Part shown: positions 24,476 to 33,393 of the stretch, piece by piece | Layout: each line of letters opens with the position of its first letter | How positions within the stretch are numbered: the first letter of the stretch is position 1 | Assembly (NCBI RefSeq): GCF_900116665.1 | Contig: NZ_FPBK01000001.1 | Coordinates: 1-64,000 of the forward strand | Reading direction: 5' to 3' | Length of the DNA: 64,000 bases | Origin: Pustulibacterium marinum | Lineage (GTDB): Bacteria; Bacteroidota; Bacteroidia; Flavobacteriales; Flavobacteriaceae | Position numbers and translations under genes: made by a program | Notes under the pieces: model-generated | What the model was told of the DNA's origin: nothing | Databases searched by the model: none | The model's input: the letters and a program-made list of their open reading frames with translations, nothing else

Positions 24476-25090
24476 ATGGTTTTTGATGTATTGATTATTG
24501 GTGGCGGCGCTGCCGGAATGCAATGTGCGCTGGTACTTGGTTCTGCGAGTAATAAGTCTTTTGCAAAAGATAAAAACGTAGGTATCGTCATGCATCAAAA
24601 AGCATCTCACTTACAAACAGCACTATTCAATAATGTTTTGGGATTAAACCCAGGAAAATTAGGCTCTGAAATTCTTCAGGAAGGAAAAGAACAACTGCAA
24701 AATTTGTATCCTTCGGTAACTCAAATTGATACTGAAAAGGTTTTTGAAGTTTCTGGAAATTCCGGAGATTTTACAGTTACTACCAATAAAAACAGCTACA
24801 AAGCAAAGTTAGTTGTAGTTGCTTTGGGCTATACAAACCTTTTTGACATTGAAGGGCTGAATGAATATGTGATTCCTCATAAACGGAGCATGCCGGAAAA
24901 ACAACGTGTACAACTTTCTAATAAAGATCATATTGTTGCAGAAGGTATTTATGTTGCCGGAACATTAGCTGGTTGGAGCAGTCAATTTGCCATTGCAGCA
25001 GGAAGCGGGGCTCAAGTGGCTACTGATATTTTAACGCTTTGGAATGGCGGTAATTTTACCAAAGTACACGATAAAGTTGAGATAGTTTAA
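24476..25090 (+). CDS. FAD-dependent NAD(P)/thioredoxin-reductase-like oxidoreductase
   Basis: A 204-residue flavoprotein. The FAD-binding loop GGGAAGMQCA is at residues 9-18, and YVAGTLAGWSSQFAIAAGSGAQVA near the C terminus is the second FAD motif. It resembles thioredoxin reductase-like proteins but lacks the NADPH domain and the CxxC pair, so it is a short form and its electron partner is unknown. The frame is open 69 bases further upstream, but that would overlap the small membrane protein; the ATG at 24476 gives the normal Rossmann start. It converges on the S41 protease gene with seven bases between. Confidence 0.82.
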   Translation: MVFDVLIIGGGAAGMQCALVLGSASNKSFAKDKNVGIVMHQKASHLQTALFNNVLGLNPGKLGSEILQEGKEQLQNLYPSVTQIDTEKVFEVSGNSGDFTVTTNKNSYKAKLVVVALGYTNLFDIEGLNEYVIPHKRSMPEKQRVQLSNKDHIVAEGIYVAGTLAGWSSQFAIAAGSGAQVATDILTLWNGGNFTKVHDKVEIV

Positions 25091-25097
25091 TAATTTC

Positions 25098-26741
25098 TTA
25101 TTCTGACTTTGCTTCGTGTAACGTAATTACCTTTTGAAGCATTGTATCCTTCTGTTTTAAGATCTTTTGATACGTATTATCACCATATAATTGTTGAGCC
25201 ATCCCAGCCTTTAAATAACGCTTGGTATCTTCTTTATATAACGAAACACTAAAACCAATACCTCTGTCATACAAATATTGTTGAAAACCGTCAACAAGAT
25301 CATCTGTGATTTCAAATGTTGAGACAAACTCTTTTTCTGAAATATTCTTCAATTCATTTCGGTGGTCATCTAAATAATCAAAAACATACGCCGAAACAAG
25401 TTCTGACTTTAATACCATATTAATGTGTTGCTCCTCCTGCGTGGATTGTAATGGCACAAATTCATCTGGAATAATACCGCCGCCGCCATATACAATTTTA
25501 CCTTTCGCTGTTTTAAACTTTAGCGAATCGGCTACTTTGATACTGTCTGCGGATTGTAACTCTCCATTTTCATATCGCTTATAGAAATCATCAAAATAAT
25601 CATCTACCCCATTGGCATACGAGCGCTGAATAGAACGTCCTGTTGGCGTATAATAGCGAGCTACAGTTAAACGAACGGCAGAACCATCTGGCATTGGCAT
25701 TTCGCGCTGTACCAAACCTTTTCCAAATGAACGACGCCCAACAATGGTTCCCACATCGTTATCTTGCAACGCTCCCGCTACAATTTCACTAGCCGAAGCT
25801 GATTTTTCGTTGATCAGCACATAGACATCGCTGTCTTCAAAATCTCCTTTTGCAGTGGCGTAGGTTTTATTTTCTTCGCCTTTTTTATTTCTTGTGAAGA
25901 CTATTAGCTTTCCTTTGGTTAAAAATTCATCTGCAATTTGTTCAGCAATTTCCATATACCCACCAGGATTATCACGCAAATCTAGGGCAATGGCTTTTGC
26001 TCCATTATGCTTTAAAAGTGTAACCGCTGTTCTAAATTCTTTATAGGTGCTTTCTGCAAAACGATTCACTTTTACATAGCCAATATCATCATCTAACATG
26101 AAAAATGCATCCACACTTTTGATAGGAACGGCAGCTCTTTTCAAGTTGATATTCAAATTCTCATGGGTACTTTTTCTATAAACCGTCAAGGCAATTTCCG
26201 AACCAGAAACTCCTTTAAGTTTGTCTATCACATATGTATTGGAAAGGTGTTTTCCGAAGAGTGTGTCTTTATCGGCAGTTAAAATTCGGTCACCGGCTTG
26301 TATTCCTGCATCAATAGCTGGCCCTCCTTCAATGGTTCTAATTACGGTTAACGAATCTTTCAACATTCTAAAACTAATACCTACTCCCACAAATTCACCT
26401 TTCATATTTTCGGCTACTTTCTCGGTTTGCGAATTAGGAATGTACACAGAATGAGGATCTAATTTGGAAAGAATATTGTTGACTGTAACATCTACAATAC
26501 TATCGGTATTCACGTCATCTACATATTCATAATCTATGTAGTCTATGAGTCTGTTTAATTTGTCTTTATTGGAATTGGACGTAAAAAAACGTTCTGGCGT
26601 ATCACTAAAACGCATTTTACCACCAATAAAAATACCGGCAGCTAGGGCAATAGCTATCAACAAAGGCAAAAAATAATATAACTTACTTTTTCTGGTAGCT
26701 CTTTCTGTTTTATCTAGTGATTCGTCCTTGTATTCTTCCAT
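25098..26741 (-). CDS. S41-family C-terminal processing peptidase
   Basis: A 547-residue protease anchored by one N-terminal helix (about 22-41) with its body in the periplasm. A PDZ domain lies at about 108-190 (FVGVGISF, GGPAIDAGIQAGDRI). The catalytic dyad is Ser318 in KSASASEIVAG and Lys341 in RRSFGKGLVQ; ALDLRDNPGGYM is the usual strand before it. It belongs to the CtpA/Prc type that trims proteins from their C termini. It is the last gene of a hupE-like, dCMP deaminase, protease series. Substrates are unknown. Confidence 0.93.
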   Translation of the reverse strand: MEEYKDESLDKTERATRKSKLYYFLPLLIAIALAAGIFIGGKMRFSDTPERFFTSNSNKDKLNRLIDYIDYEYVDDVNTDSIVDVTVNNILSKLDPHSVYIPNSQTEKVAENMKGEFVGVGISFRMLKDSLTVIRTIEGGPAIDAGIQAGDRILTADKDTLFGKHLSNTYVIDKLKGVSGSEIALTVYRKSTHENLNINLKRAAVPIKSVDAFFMLDDDIGYVKVNRFAESTYKEFRTAVTLLKHNGAKAIALDLRDNPGGYMEIAEQIADEFLTKGKLIVFTRNKKGEENKTYATAKGDFEDSDVYVLINEKSASASEIVAGALQDNDVGTIVGRRSFGKGLVQREMPMPDGSAVRLTVARYYTPTGRSIQRSYANGVDDYFDDFYKRYENGELQSADSIKVADSLKFKTAKGKIVYGGGGIIPDEFVPLQSTQEEQHINMVLKSELVSAYVFDYLDDHRNELKNISEKEFVSTFEITDDLVDGFQQYLYDRGIGFSVSLYKEDTKRYLKAGMAQQLYGDNTYQKILKQKDTMLQKVITLHEAKSE

Positions 26742-26757
26742 GTATCAAGACTTGGTT

Positions 26758-27189
26758 TTACTCTTCGCAATTAGGAATATGAACTAATTCAACGCCTGCT
26801 TTTTCTAAAAATTTTAATCCGGAATCATCTTTATACGCGTTGATATAAACCACACGTTTAATACCAGATTGATGCACTAATTTACTACATTCTTTACAGG
26901 GCGAAAGCGTAATGTAAAGTGTTGCACCTTCACAACTTTGTGTTGAAGAAGCTACTTTTAAAATAGCATTGGCCTCTGCGTGCAGCACATACCATTTGGT
27001 AAAATTATTTTCGTCTTCGCAACAATTTTCAAAACCAGTTGGGGTTCCGTTATAACCATCGGAAATAATCATTCGTCCTTTGACGATGATAGCTCCTACT
27101 TTTTTTCTATTACAATGAGAAAGTTTTCCCCACTCAGTTGCCATTCGCAAATACGCTTTATCGTAGCGCGATTGTTTTTCATCAACCAT
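26758..27189 (-). CDS. dCMP deaminase family protein
   Basis: A 143-residue zinc deaminase. The zinc and catalytic residues are His70 and Glu72 in LHAEANAIL, and Cys98 and Cys101 in LSPCKECSKL. YNGTPTGFENCCE upstream of them is typical of deoxycytidylate deaminases (ComEB-like), which make dUMP for thymidylate synthesis. It is cytoplasmic and of normal length. It starts 101 bases after the HupE-like gene and ends 16 bases before the protease start. Confidence 0.92.
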   Translation of the reverse strand: MVDEKQSRYDKAYLRMATEWGKLSHCNRKKVGAIIVKGRMIISDGYNGTPTGFENCCEDENNFTKWYVLHAEANAILKVASSTQSCEGATLYITLSPCKECSKLVHQSGIKRVVYINAYKDDSGLKFLEKAGVELVHIPNCEE

Positions 27190-27290
27190 GAATTGTTTGT
27201 TTATTGGATAATCAAAAAAGATGCCTTTTTAAGCACCTGTAAACGAAGATACTTGCTTTTGTGCGCTATTACAACCTACTTGGCTTTTTT

Positions 27291-27878
27291 TTAACCAAAG
27301 GGATAGGTATCTGCAAGCATTGGAATTACAATTCCGATAATGATAGATGAAAGAACCAAAATCCAATCACGACGTTTTAAACGGAAAATATTTTGAAGTA
27401 CTACACCCAAGAAAAGAACTATGAATACCACAATTACTTGTGCAATTTCAACACCCAAAGCAAATTCAAGTGATTTCCATAATTTGCCATCTTGTTCTGC
27501 TACAATTTGTTTGAAATAATTGGAAAAACCTAGTCCATGAATCAATCCGAAACCTAAACTGGTAAGAAATACCAGGTTTATTTTCTTCTCTTCATTTGAT
27601 TTTCCTGCAGTAAAAACATTATAAAATGCCGTGATAAAAATGGTAACGGGAATTAAAAACTCTACATATGATGCCTCTACATTTACCATTCCATACACTG
27701 CAAAAAGTAAAGACGCCGTGTGACCAATAGTAAAAATAGTTACAAGCCAAAGCACACGACTCCAATCTCTAAAGAGATAAGGAACTACCAAAGCTGCAAA
27801 AAATAAAATATGATCGTAAGCATTAATGTCAAGAACATGACCAAGGCCAAGTTGGGTGTAAAACCAGAATTGATCCAT
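27291..27878 (-). CDS. HupE/UreJ-family membrane protein
   Basis: A 195-residue protein with about six membrane segments. The histidine motifs of the HupE/UreJ family are present: HVLDINAYDHILFF near the start, FTIGHTASLL, and GFGLIHGLGFSN. The family is thought to carry nickel or cobalt, but no hydrogenase or urease gene is in the window, so the substrate is open. It lacks the signal peptide of classical HupE; this shorter form is common in Bacteroidota. Confidence 0.85.
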   Translation of the reverse strand: MDQFWFYTQLGLGHVLDINAYDHILFFAALVVPYLFRDWSRVLWLVTIFTIGHTASLLFAVYGMVNVEASYVEFLIPVTIFITAFYNVFTAGKSNEEKKINLVFLTSLGFGLIHGLGFSNYFKQIVAEQDGKLWKSLEFALGVEIAQVIVVFIVLFLGVVLQNIFRLKRRDWILVLSSIIIGIVIPMLADTYPFG

Positions 27879-27932
27879 AAGTTTGTGTTTGTTGGTTATA
27901 GGGTTGCTTCAAATTTACAACTTATTGCTTTT

Positions 27933-27978
27933 TTCAAAAAGAAAGAGGTCCTTTTTTAAAGACCTCTTTCTTTTTGAA
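27933..27978 (-). terminator. Strong terminator overlapping the end of the TerB/DnaJ gene
   Basis: TTCAAAAAGAAAGAGGTC and its exact 18-base complement are separated by ten bases. The upstream arm on the minus strand encodes the last residues of the TerB/DnaJ protein, and the distal arm is followed by a T-rich stretch. Confidence 0.85.
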
Positions 27979-28681
27979 TTTGTTCATAAGCTTCCTGAAC
28001 TTTTCTAAACTTCTCTTCTGCATCTTTTTTGATGAGTTCACTATCCGTTTGAATTTTATCAGGATGGTATTTTTTAACCAGTGATCTGTAAGCTTTCTTT
28101 ATTTCGGTATCCGTAGCACTTTTTTCAATTCCTAAAACTTTATAGGCATCAAACGATGGCTGCCTACTGCTATAGCTTGAAGATCTGGAACTTCTATAAA
28201 ACATGGCTTTGATGCTTTCAAAATCGGTTCTGTAAATTTTTAAATATCCGGCAATTTCTTCAATTTTCTCAGCTTCTGCAGGACTCACGCTTCCATCGGC
28301 CTGAGCAATTCCAAAAAGAAAATGTACTATTTGAACACGCCCTGCATACGAAGTTTTATGCAACATGTAATAGCAAATTCTATGTGCAGAAATCTCCCTG
28401 TTCTTCACTACTTCGTTGAACGTTCTAAAGGTTGCATTGGCATACTCTTTACCGTATTGTTGCACAAAATAACTTCGTACAAAGTCGAGCTCGGTTTGGT
28501 TTACATAACCATCTGCCTTGATCACCAAAGACGACAAAGAGAGTAAATTCAGTTCAAAATCAGACGGAGAAACATTGACTCTACCTGAGTTGGAATTAGA
28601 TGAATTGTTGAATATAGAAAATCCGTTGAGTAATTTCGAAATTATATAAAACAACCCTAGTAAAAGGAGTAGTTTAAACAT
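27956..28681 (-). CDS. TerB and DnaJ domain protein (DjlA-like)
   Basis: A 241-residue protein with a short N-terminal hydrophobic segment (residues 1-17), a TerB-like helical domain (about 40-150, with [15 protein letters not shown] and [17 protein letters not shown] as its two acidic repeats), and a C-terminal J domain (about 177-241) with the HPDK motif in KKYHPDK. This is the DjlA layout: a membrane-anchored co-chaperone that stimulates DnaK. It is shorter than E. coli DjlA and lacks the glycine-rich linker. The gene is monocistronic, with a very strong terminator that overlaps its last codons. Confidence 0.88.
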   Translation of the reverse strand: MFKLLLLLGLFYIISKLLNGFSIFNNSSNSNSGRVNVSPSDFELNLLSLSSLVIKADGYVNQTELDFVRSYFVQQYGKEYANATFRTFNEVVKNREISAHRICYYMLHKTSYAGRVQIVHFLFGIAQADGSVSPAEAEKIEEIAGYLKIYRTDFESIKAMFYRSSRSSSYSSRQPSFDAYKVLGIEKSATDTEIKKAYRSLVKKYHPDKIQTDSELIKKDAEEKFRKVQEAYEQIQKERGL

Positions 28682-28847
28682 GCAATTATTAGTTTTTGAA
28701 TAGGACTATAGCTACTTAATAGATTTCATATCTAAATAAACGGTAAAGAAAACAAATAGTATGCAGTTATGAAAATTTACAACTCATGAGGTGTAATGAA
28801 ATTTGTATCTTTACGACCAAATTTAACGAATCTAAAAAATACGCAAT

Positions 28848-29258
28848 ATGTATCCACCAGAATTAGTAAAACCCATGAGAGAAGACCTTACTGCAGTAGG
28901 GTTTGAAGAACTACATACACCAGAAGCTGTTGAAGCAGCATTAGCAAAAGAAGGTACTACGCTTGTAGTAGTAAACTCTGTTTGTGGTTGTGCAGCAGCC
29001 AACGCAAGACCAGGAGCAAAAATGAGTTTGGAAAATGCTAAAAAACCAGACCACATTGTGACTGTTTTTGCAGGAGTTGATAAAGATGCAACAGATGTAG
29101 CAAGATCTCACATGGTTCCTTTTCCTCCATCATCGCCAAGTATGGCTTTGTTTAGAAACGGAGAATTAGTACATATGTTAGAGCGTCACCATATTGAAGG
29201 TAGACCAGCAGATATGATTGCTGATAACCTTAAAGATGCTTATGACGAATTTTGCTAA
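28848..29258 (+). CDS. Bacilliredoxin (BrxA/BrxB family)
   Basis: A 136-residue thioredoxin-fold protein with the CGC active site at residues 46-48 (VVNSVCGCAAANARPG), the family signature. Bacilliredoxins remove bacillithiol from protein cysteines in Firmicutes; many Bacteroidota also carry them. The conserved HMVPFPPSSPS segment in the middle and the length confirm the family. A near-consensus -7 motif (TATCTTTA) lies about 30 bases upstream. It has its own terminator. Confidence 0.92.
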   Translation: MYPPELVKPMREDLTAVGFEELHTPEAVEAALAKEGTTLVVVNSVCGCAAANARPGAKMSLENAKKPDHIVTVFAGVDKDATDVARSHMVPFPPSSPSMALFRNGELVHMLERHHIEGRPADMIADNLKDAYDEFC

Positions 29259-29280
29259 AAAATAGCAATCAGCATATTTT

Positions 29281-29312
29281 AAAAAGTCCTGTAGTTGTTG
29301 CAGGACTTTTTT
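29281..29312 (+). terminator. Terminator after the bacilliredoxin gene
   Basis: AAAAAGTCCTG and CAGGACTTTTTT are perfect arms with a nine-base loop, 22 bases after the stop codon. Confidence 0.92.
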
Positions 29313-29407
29313 GTTACTCCACTTTTTGAACTTTCTGATAAAAAAAAGCATCAAACGCCACAGAATCTTTTTATTTTTGGCGACAATAACATCTATTTTT
29401 CGAAAAA

Positions 29408-30139
29408 ATGAAGAAACTATTGGCGTATCCGCTTACCGTAATATACTTGTTATGCTTTGGGTTATTACTCGTAATTTTTCATCCTATTCAATGGATTTGT
29501 TTTAATGTTTTTGGATATTCAGCTCACAAAAAATCAGTAGACATCCTCAATTTTTTTCTTTCGAAATGTCTACTTTTTCTAGCAACAACCGTTTCTTTTA
29601 AGAAAGAATATGATCTTCCAGAAGATGCGCCATTGATCATTGTTTCCAATCACCAAAGTATGTATGACATTCCACCAATTATTTGGTTTTTTAGAAAACA
29701 TCATGCAAAATTCATCAGTAAAAAAGAGTTGGGAAAAGGAATTCCCAGTGTTTCGTATAATTTAACGCACGGCGGCTCTTGTTTGATAGACCGAAAAGAT
29801 TCACGCCAATCCATTCCTGCCATTATGAATTTTGGAGCTTATATTGAGAAAAATAAATACGCAGCTGTTATTTTCCCTGAAGGAACTCGAAGTAGAAACG
29901 GAGAACCAAAAGCTTTTCAAAAAACAGGATTAAAATTACTTTTCAAAAAAGTACCCAATGGTTATGTAGTGCCATTAACCATTAATAACTCTTGGAAAAC
30001 TTTGGAGTACGGCAAGTTTCCTATGGGAATTTTTAACCGAATTACTTTTACTTCCGGAAAGCCTTTAGCCGTTGCAGATTACGATACTGACACGCTGATT
30101 GATTTAACAGAAGAAGCTGTAAAAAGTAAGATCAAATAA
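29408..30139 (+). CDS. 1-acyl-sn-glycerol-3-phosphate acyltransferase (PlsC type)
   Basis: A 243-residue membrane-bound acyltransferase of phospholipid synthesis. An N-terminal hydrophobic segment (8-27) precedes motif I NHQSMYD with His82 and Asp87, and motif III FPEGTRS near 158-164, with LIDRKDSR as motif II. It should convert lysophosphatidate to phosphatidate, though acyltransferases of this family also act on other lysolipids. The HD-domain gene starts 17 bases later and is probably cotranscribed. Confidence 0.9.
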   Translation: MKKLLAYPLTVIYLLCFGLLLVIFHPIQWICFNVFGYSAHKKSVDILNFFLSKCLLFLATTVSFKKEYDLPEDAPLIIVSNHQSMYDIPPIIWFFRKHHAKFISKKELGKGIPSVSYNLTHGGSCLIDRKDSRQSIPAIMNFGAYIEKNKYAAVIFPEGTRSRNGEPKAFQKTGLKLLFKKVPNGYVVPLTINNSWKTLEYGKFPMGIFNRITFTSGKPLAVADYDTDTLIDLTEEAVKSKIK

Positions 30140-30156
30140 ACCCAAAAACTGTTCTC

Positions 30157-30819
30157 TTGAAAAATTCTGATATTATTGAACAAACCATTCAATTTGTAAA
30201 AGAAACTTTAGCAAATGCTGAAGGCGGACACGATTGGTTTCACATTCAACGCGTTTTTAAAAATTCACTTTTAATTGCGAAAGACGAAAACCCGAATGAC
30301 TACGACTCTCTAGTGGTTGGTTTAGGCGCTTTGTTGCATGATATTGCAGATAGTAAATTTCATGATGGTGACGAAACTGTTGGCCCGGCAATAGCTCGCG
30401 AATTTTTAAACTCTTTAGCAGTTTCTGAAAGTGTTATTGATCATGTTGTAAACATTATTGAAAACATTTCTTTTAAAGGTGGCAATACAGAACGAAAATT
30501 CAGTTCCCTAGAATTAGATATTGTGCAAGACGCAGACCGACTCGATGCTATTGGAGCCATTGGTATTGCGCGTACGTTTAACTATGGCGGTTTTAAAAAC
30601 AGAGCCATTTACGACCCTGAAATTCAACCTGATTTGCACATGGATAAAGAGACTTACAAAAAGTCTACAGCGCCAACCATCAATCATTTTTACGAAAAAT
30701 TATTGCTACTAAAAGACCGCATGAACACTACATCCGGCAAAAAAATTGCTGAACAACGCCATGAATTTATGGAGCAATTTTTGGCACAATTCTATGACGA
30801 ATGGAATGGCGTAAAATAG
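30157..30819 (+). CDS. HD-domain phosphohydrolase
   Basis: A 220-residue HD-superfamily protein. Metal-binding residues are in GGHDWFHIQRV (His25, with His29 close by) and LLHDIADSKF (HD pair near 62-63), and an aspartate is in DADRLDAIG. It matches the single-domain HD hydrolases often called YedJ-like, which act on nucleotides or related phosphates; the true substrate is unknown. Translation starts with TTG at 30157; no ATG is available. It is convergent with the DoxX-type gene with two bases between. Confidence 0.88.
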   Translation: MKNSDIIEQTIQFVKETLANAEGGHDWFHIQRVFKNSLLIAKDENPNDYDSLVVGLGALLHDIADSKFHDGDETVGPAIAREFLNSLAVSESVIDHVVNIIENISFKGGNTERKFSSLELDIVQDADRLDAIGAIGIARTFNYGGFKNRAIYDPEIQPDLHMDKETYKKSTAPTINHFYEKLLLLKDRMNTTSGKKIAEQRHEFMEQFLAQFYDEWNGVK

Positions 30820-30821
30820 CT

Positions 30822-32096
30822 TTATCGGTTATACGGATATTCGTTTACCCAATGAAAACCACGATTCATTAAGAGAAAATCTGACTCATCTGTGCGAGTA
30901 GTTTTTAATTTGATACTATCTTTAATATCTTGTTTGTTTCTGTAAAATCCTTCAAAAGCATAATGTGTACTGTCTAACTTTTCATAGTTTAAGATCGCTC
31001 GGGGAATTGAATCTTTATATTTTAACAAAGTAATTTCATGAGCATTCGTATCTACTTCGGTTGTATAATGTTCTAAATCCAAATAACTTTTAGAATTCAT
31101 ATGAAAGATTTTTGCCCCATTTCCTTTTTCTAGCACCAAATATCGCCAGCGAACAGAATCTAATACAGACGGAGCCAAAGTGTCATTATTCATCACAAAA
31201 TCATTCATTTCATAAATACCGTACATAGCCGGTTTTGGAGAAGCATCACCATAATTTTTTTGTCTTTCTAAATTATCTGAAATCATACTAGTAAAGACCA
31301 AAATAATGAGGATTCCTTTTAAAACCTGAATAGAAATATTGGCCCATTTCTTTTTGAATGGATGTTGATTTGGTAAAGACTCTGAAGGCTTATTCAAGAT
31401 AAAAACGTTTATCAGTCTTTTGCTGTCTAACAACACAAAAAACAAGCCTAACACCATTAAATTAAATGAAAATATCTTTACGGGAATATCATATGACATG
31501 TTCATTAAAAAAACATTTAACATGACGCCAAACGCCATGATTCCCCCAAGAGTCCTTGTTTTTCTATACAGTAAAAAACAACCCGCCAAAACTTCGCATA
31601 CGCCAGAAAAAATAGTGTATGTATCAGAAGCTCCCATAAAAGTCCAGGCTAATCCCATAGGCGATTTATTGCCAAGCGGTAACAACAGCATGCTAAGCAT
31701 TGGATGGCTAAACTGTAGTTTGATTACTTTAACCAAACCATACACCAATAAATAATAGCATAAATAGTATCGTAAAAACGTAGCCTGCCAATAAAGAAGC
31801 GTATTATAACTTCTTCGTTTTCTGTCTAAAATTATCCAGAAAATTGCAATTCCTAGAGCAAGAATAAGTGCGATGATAAAATGATACATATCAAAAAGAG
31901 TATCTCCACTCCCGCTAACATGTTCTGCTACTTCTTCATTGTAAAAATACAGTCCTGCCCAAGCAATAAGTTTAGGCCACACCATACTAGTAACCAATGG
32001 CAAAAAGTAAATTATTGTGTAAACGAAAAAGAATTGAAAAACGAATTTTTGGAGCAAACTCCACCTACCAGAGATGCTCGTGTGATTGGTAAACAT
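30822..32096 (-). CDS. DoxX-like membrane protein with large C-terminal domain
   Basis: A 424-residue protein with several membrane segments in its first 260 residues, of which the central four (about 120-225, with LVYGLVKVIKLQF, FSGVCEVLAGCFLLYRKTRTLG and FGVMLNVFLMNMSYDIPVK) match the DoxX/SURF4-like bundle. A last membrane helix (about 260-280) leads to a soluble C-terminal part of about 140 residues of unknown fold. It may take part in respiratory or thiol metabolism as other DoxX proteins are proposed to, but nothing here proves it. It stands alone, divergent from the lipoprotein gene at 32268. Confidence 0.7.
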   Translation of the reverse strand: MFTNHTSISGRWSLLQKFVFQFFFVYTIIYFLPLVTSMVWPKLIAWAGLYFYNEEVAEHVSGSGDTLFDMYHFIIALILALGIAIFWIILDRKRRSYNTLLYWQATFLRYYLCYYLLVYGLVKVIKLQFSHPMLSMLLLPLGNKSPMGLAWTFMGASDTYTIFSGVCEVLAGCFLLYRKTRTLGGIMAFGVMLNVFLMNMSYDIPVKIFSFNLMVLGLFFVLLDSKRLINVFILNKPSESLPNQHPFKKKWANISIQVLKGILIILVFTSMISDNLERQKNYGDASPKPAMYGIYEMNDFVMNNDTLAPSVLDSVRWRYLVLEKGNGAKIFHMNSKSYLDLEHYTTEVDTNAHEITLLKYKDSIPRAILNYEKLDSTHYAFEGFYRNKQDIKDSIKLKTTRTDESDFLLMNRGFHWVNEYPYNR

Positions 32097-32267
32097 ATTT
32101 TCTATTTTTTGATTGATGAATTGGAAAAATATGTAATTTCAGAATACAAATTCTTACAAAATACTTTTTTTAAGAGAATTTTATGATGCAGTCATTGCCA
32201 TTCAATTAAATTTTAAGCTATCGGCAACATAGCAACAAACAATCTATTTGTACTTTTAAAAGAAAAA

Positions 32268-32717
32268 ATGAAAAAATTTATATACAGCTTCTTATGCATT
32301 TCTGCTCTTATATCTTGTGATACTAATGTTCAAAAAACTGCGGAGCAAGCAGTGGACATGATGGATGGTCAAAAACCTACAGAAACTTTGTGTTTCCTAA
32401 CTACTGGTAAAGCTATAAAAGCAGAAGATAGAACTTTGAGAGATTCAACGATTTTAAAAATCAATGTGTTTGAAAAACAAAAGGTTTCCGGGAAATTTAA
32501 TTGGATACCCGCTGAAAAGGATCAAAGAAAAGGTCTATTTGAAGGTGCAAAATCTGGAAACACCATCAAAGGTGCTTACACTTATACGCAAGAAGGAGTT
32601 CCAAAAACGGCCACTATTCTTATAAAATTAAGCGGAGATAAAGCTACCGTTACTACCAACAAAGACAAGCAAGATGCTATGACGCTAGAAGTGAAAAAAG
32701 TGAATGATTGCCTTTAA
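32268..32717 (+). CDS. Hypothetical lipoprotein
   Basis: A 149-residue protein with a lipoprotein signal peptide (MKKFIYSFLCISALISC; lipidated Cys17). The mature part has CFLTTGKAI near the start and ends in NDCL, so a disulfide between the two cysteines is possible; it is rich in lysine and threonine and predicted mostly beta. I do not recognise a family. It converges on the response regulator gene, and the two stop codons overlap by four bases. Confidence 0.7.
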   Translation: MKKFIYSFLCISALISCDTNVQKTAEQAVDMMDGQKPTETLCFLTTGKAIKAEDRTLRDSTILKINVFEKQKVSGKFNWIPAEKDQRKGLFEGAKSGNTIKGAYTYTQEGVPKTATILIKLSGDKATVTTNKDKQDAMTLEVKKVNDCL

Positions 32718-33391
32718 AAATTAGGCGTAACATGAACTAAGTTGTGGACAATACCATACACTACTAATCCGGCTACGTTTTTTGAACTTGTTTTTTTCAA
32801 CAGGCTTTTTCTGTGACCTTCTACCGTTCTAGCGCTAATGAACAATCTTTCGGCTATTTCTTGATTGGTATATTGTTCACAGATAAGCTCTAAAATTTCC
32901 AGTTCTCGTCTGGACAAATCATTATCAAAAAGATTATCTGATTCCTGTACATTTTTTGGTTTTATCTCTTCATCAAGAACTTTATGAACCCATTCATCGT
33001 AGCAAAATCCTACTTTGTGAACTTCCTTAATGGTTTCCACAACTTTTTTAGGAGAGGTATTCTTGAGTAAATAAGAAGAGGCCCCAACGGCAATCATATT
33101 ATTGATAAAAGTTTTACCTCCATAACTGCTTAAAGCAATGATATGAATATCCGGATAATCTTCCTGAATTATTTTGGTGCATTCTACACCGTTCATTTCC
33201 GGCATCTTAATATCCATTAAAATGATATTCGGTTTTTCTTGAGTGTCTTCAAGTATTTCTAAAAGATCTACTCCGTTTTCAGCATCAAAAAGTACATCAA
33301 ACTCAGGTACTCTGTTCAGAATAAATAAAATTCCTGCTCTAAAGAGTGCTTCATCGTCTGCTATGGCAATTTTTATTTTCTCTTGTTCCAT
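32714..33391 (-). CDS. LuxR/NarL-family response regulator
   Basis: A 225-residue two-component regulator. The receiver domain (4-125) has the acidic pair DD at 12-13, the phosphorylation site Asp60 in IILMDIKMPEMNG, and the conserved serine and lysine (ALSSYGG, LLKNTSP). The C-terminal LuxR-type helix-turn-helix (about 155-215) reads LSRRELEILELICEQYT followed by ARTVEGHRKSLLKKT. The cognate kinase gene ends two bases upstream, so the pair is cotranscribed. Targets are not apparent. Confidence 0.95.
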   Translation of the reverse strand: MEQEKIKIAIADDEALFRAGILFILNRVPEFDVLFDAENGVDLLEILEDTQEKPNIILMDIKMPEMNGVECTKIIQEDYPDIHIIALSSYGGKTFINNMIAVGASSYLLKNTSPKKVVETIKEVHKVGFCYDEWVHKVLDEEIKPKNVQESDNLFDNDLSRRELEILELICEQYTNQEIAERLFISARTVEGHRKSLLKKTSSKNVAGLVVYGIVHNLVHVTPNF

Positions 33392-33393
33392 AA

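Noticed and set aside
31881-32186. 101-residue plus-strand open frame over the DoxX-like gene start
   Set aside because: Mostly antisense to a well-formed membrane protein start; the tail looks protein-like but has no promoter, no family and no support.
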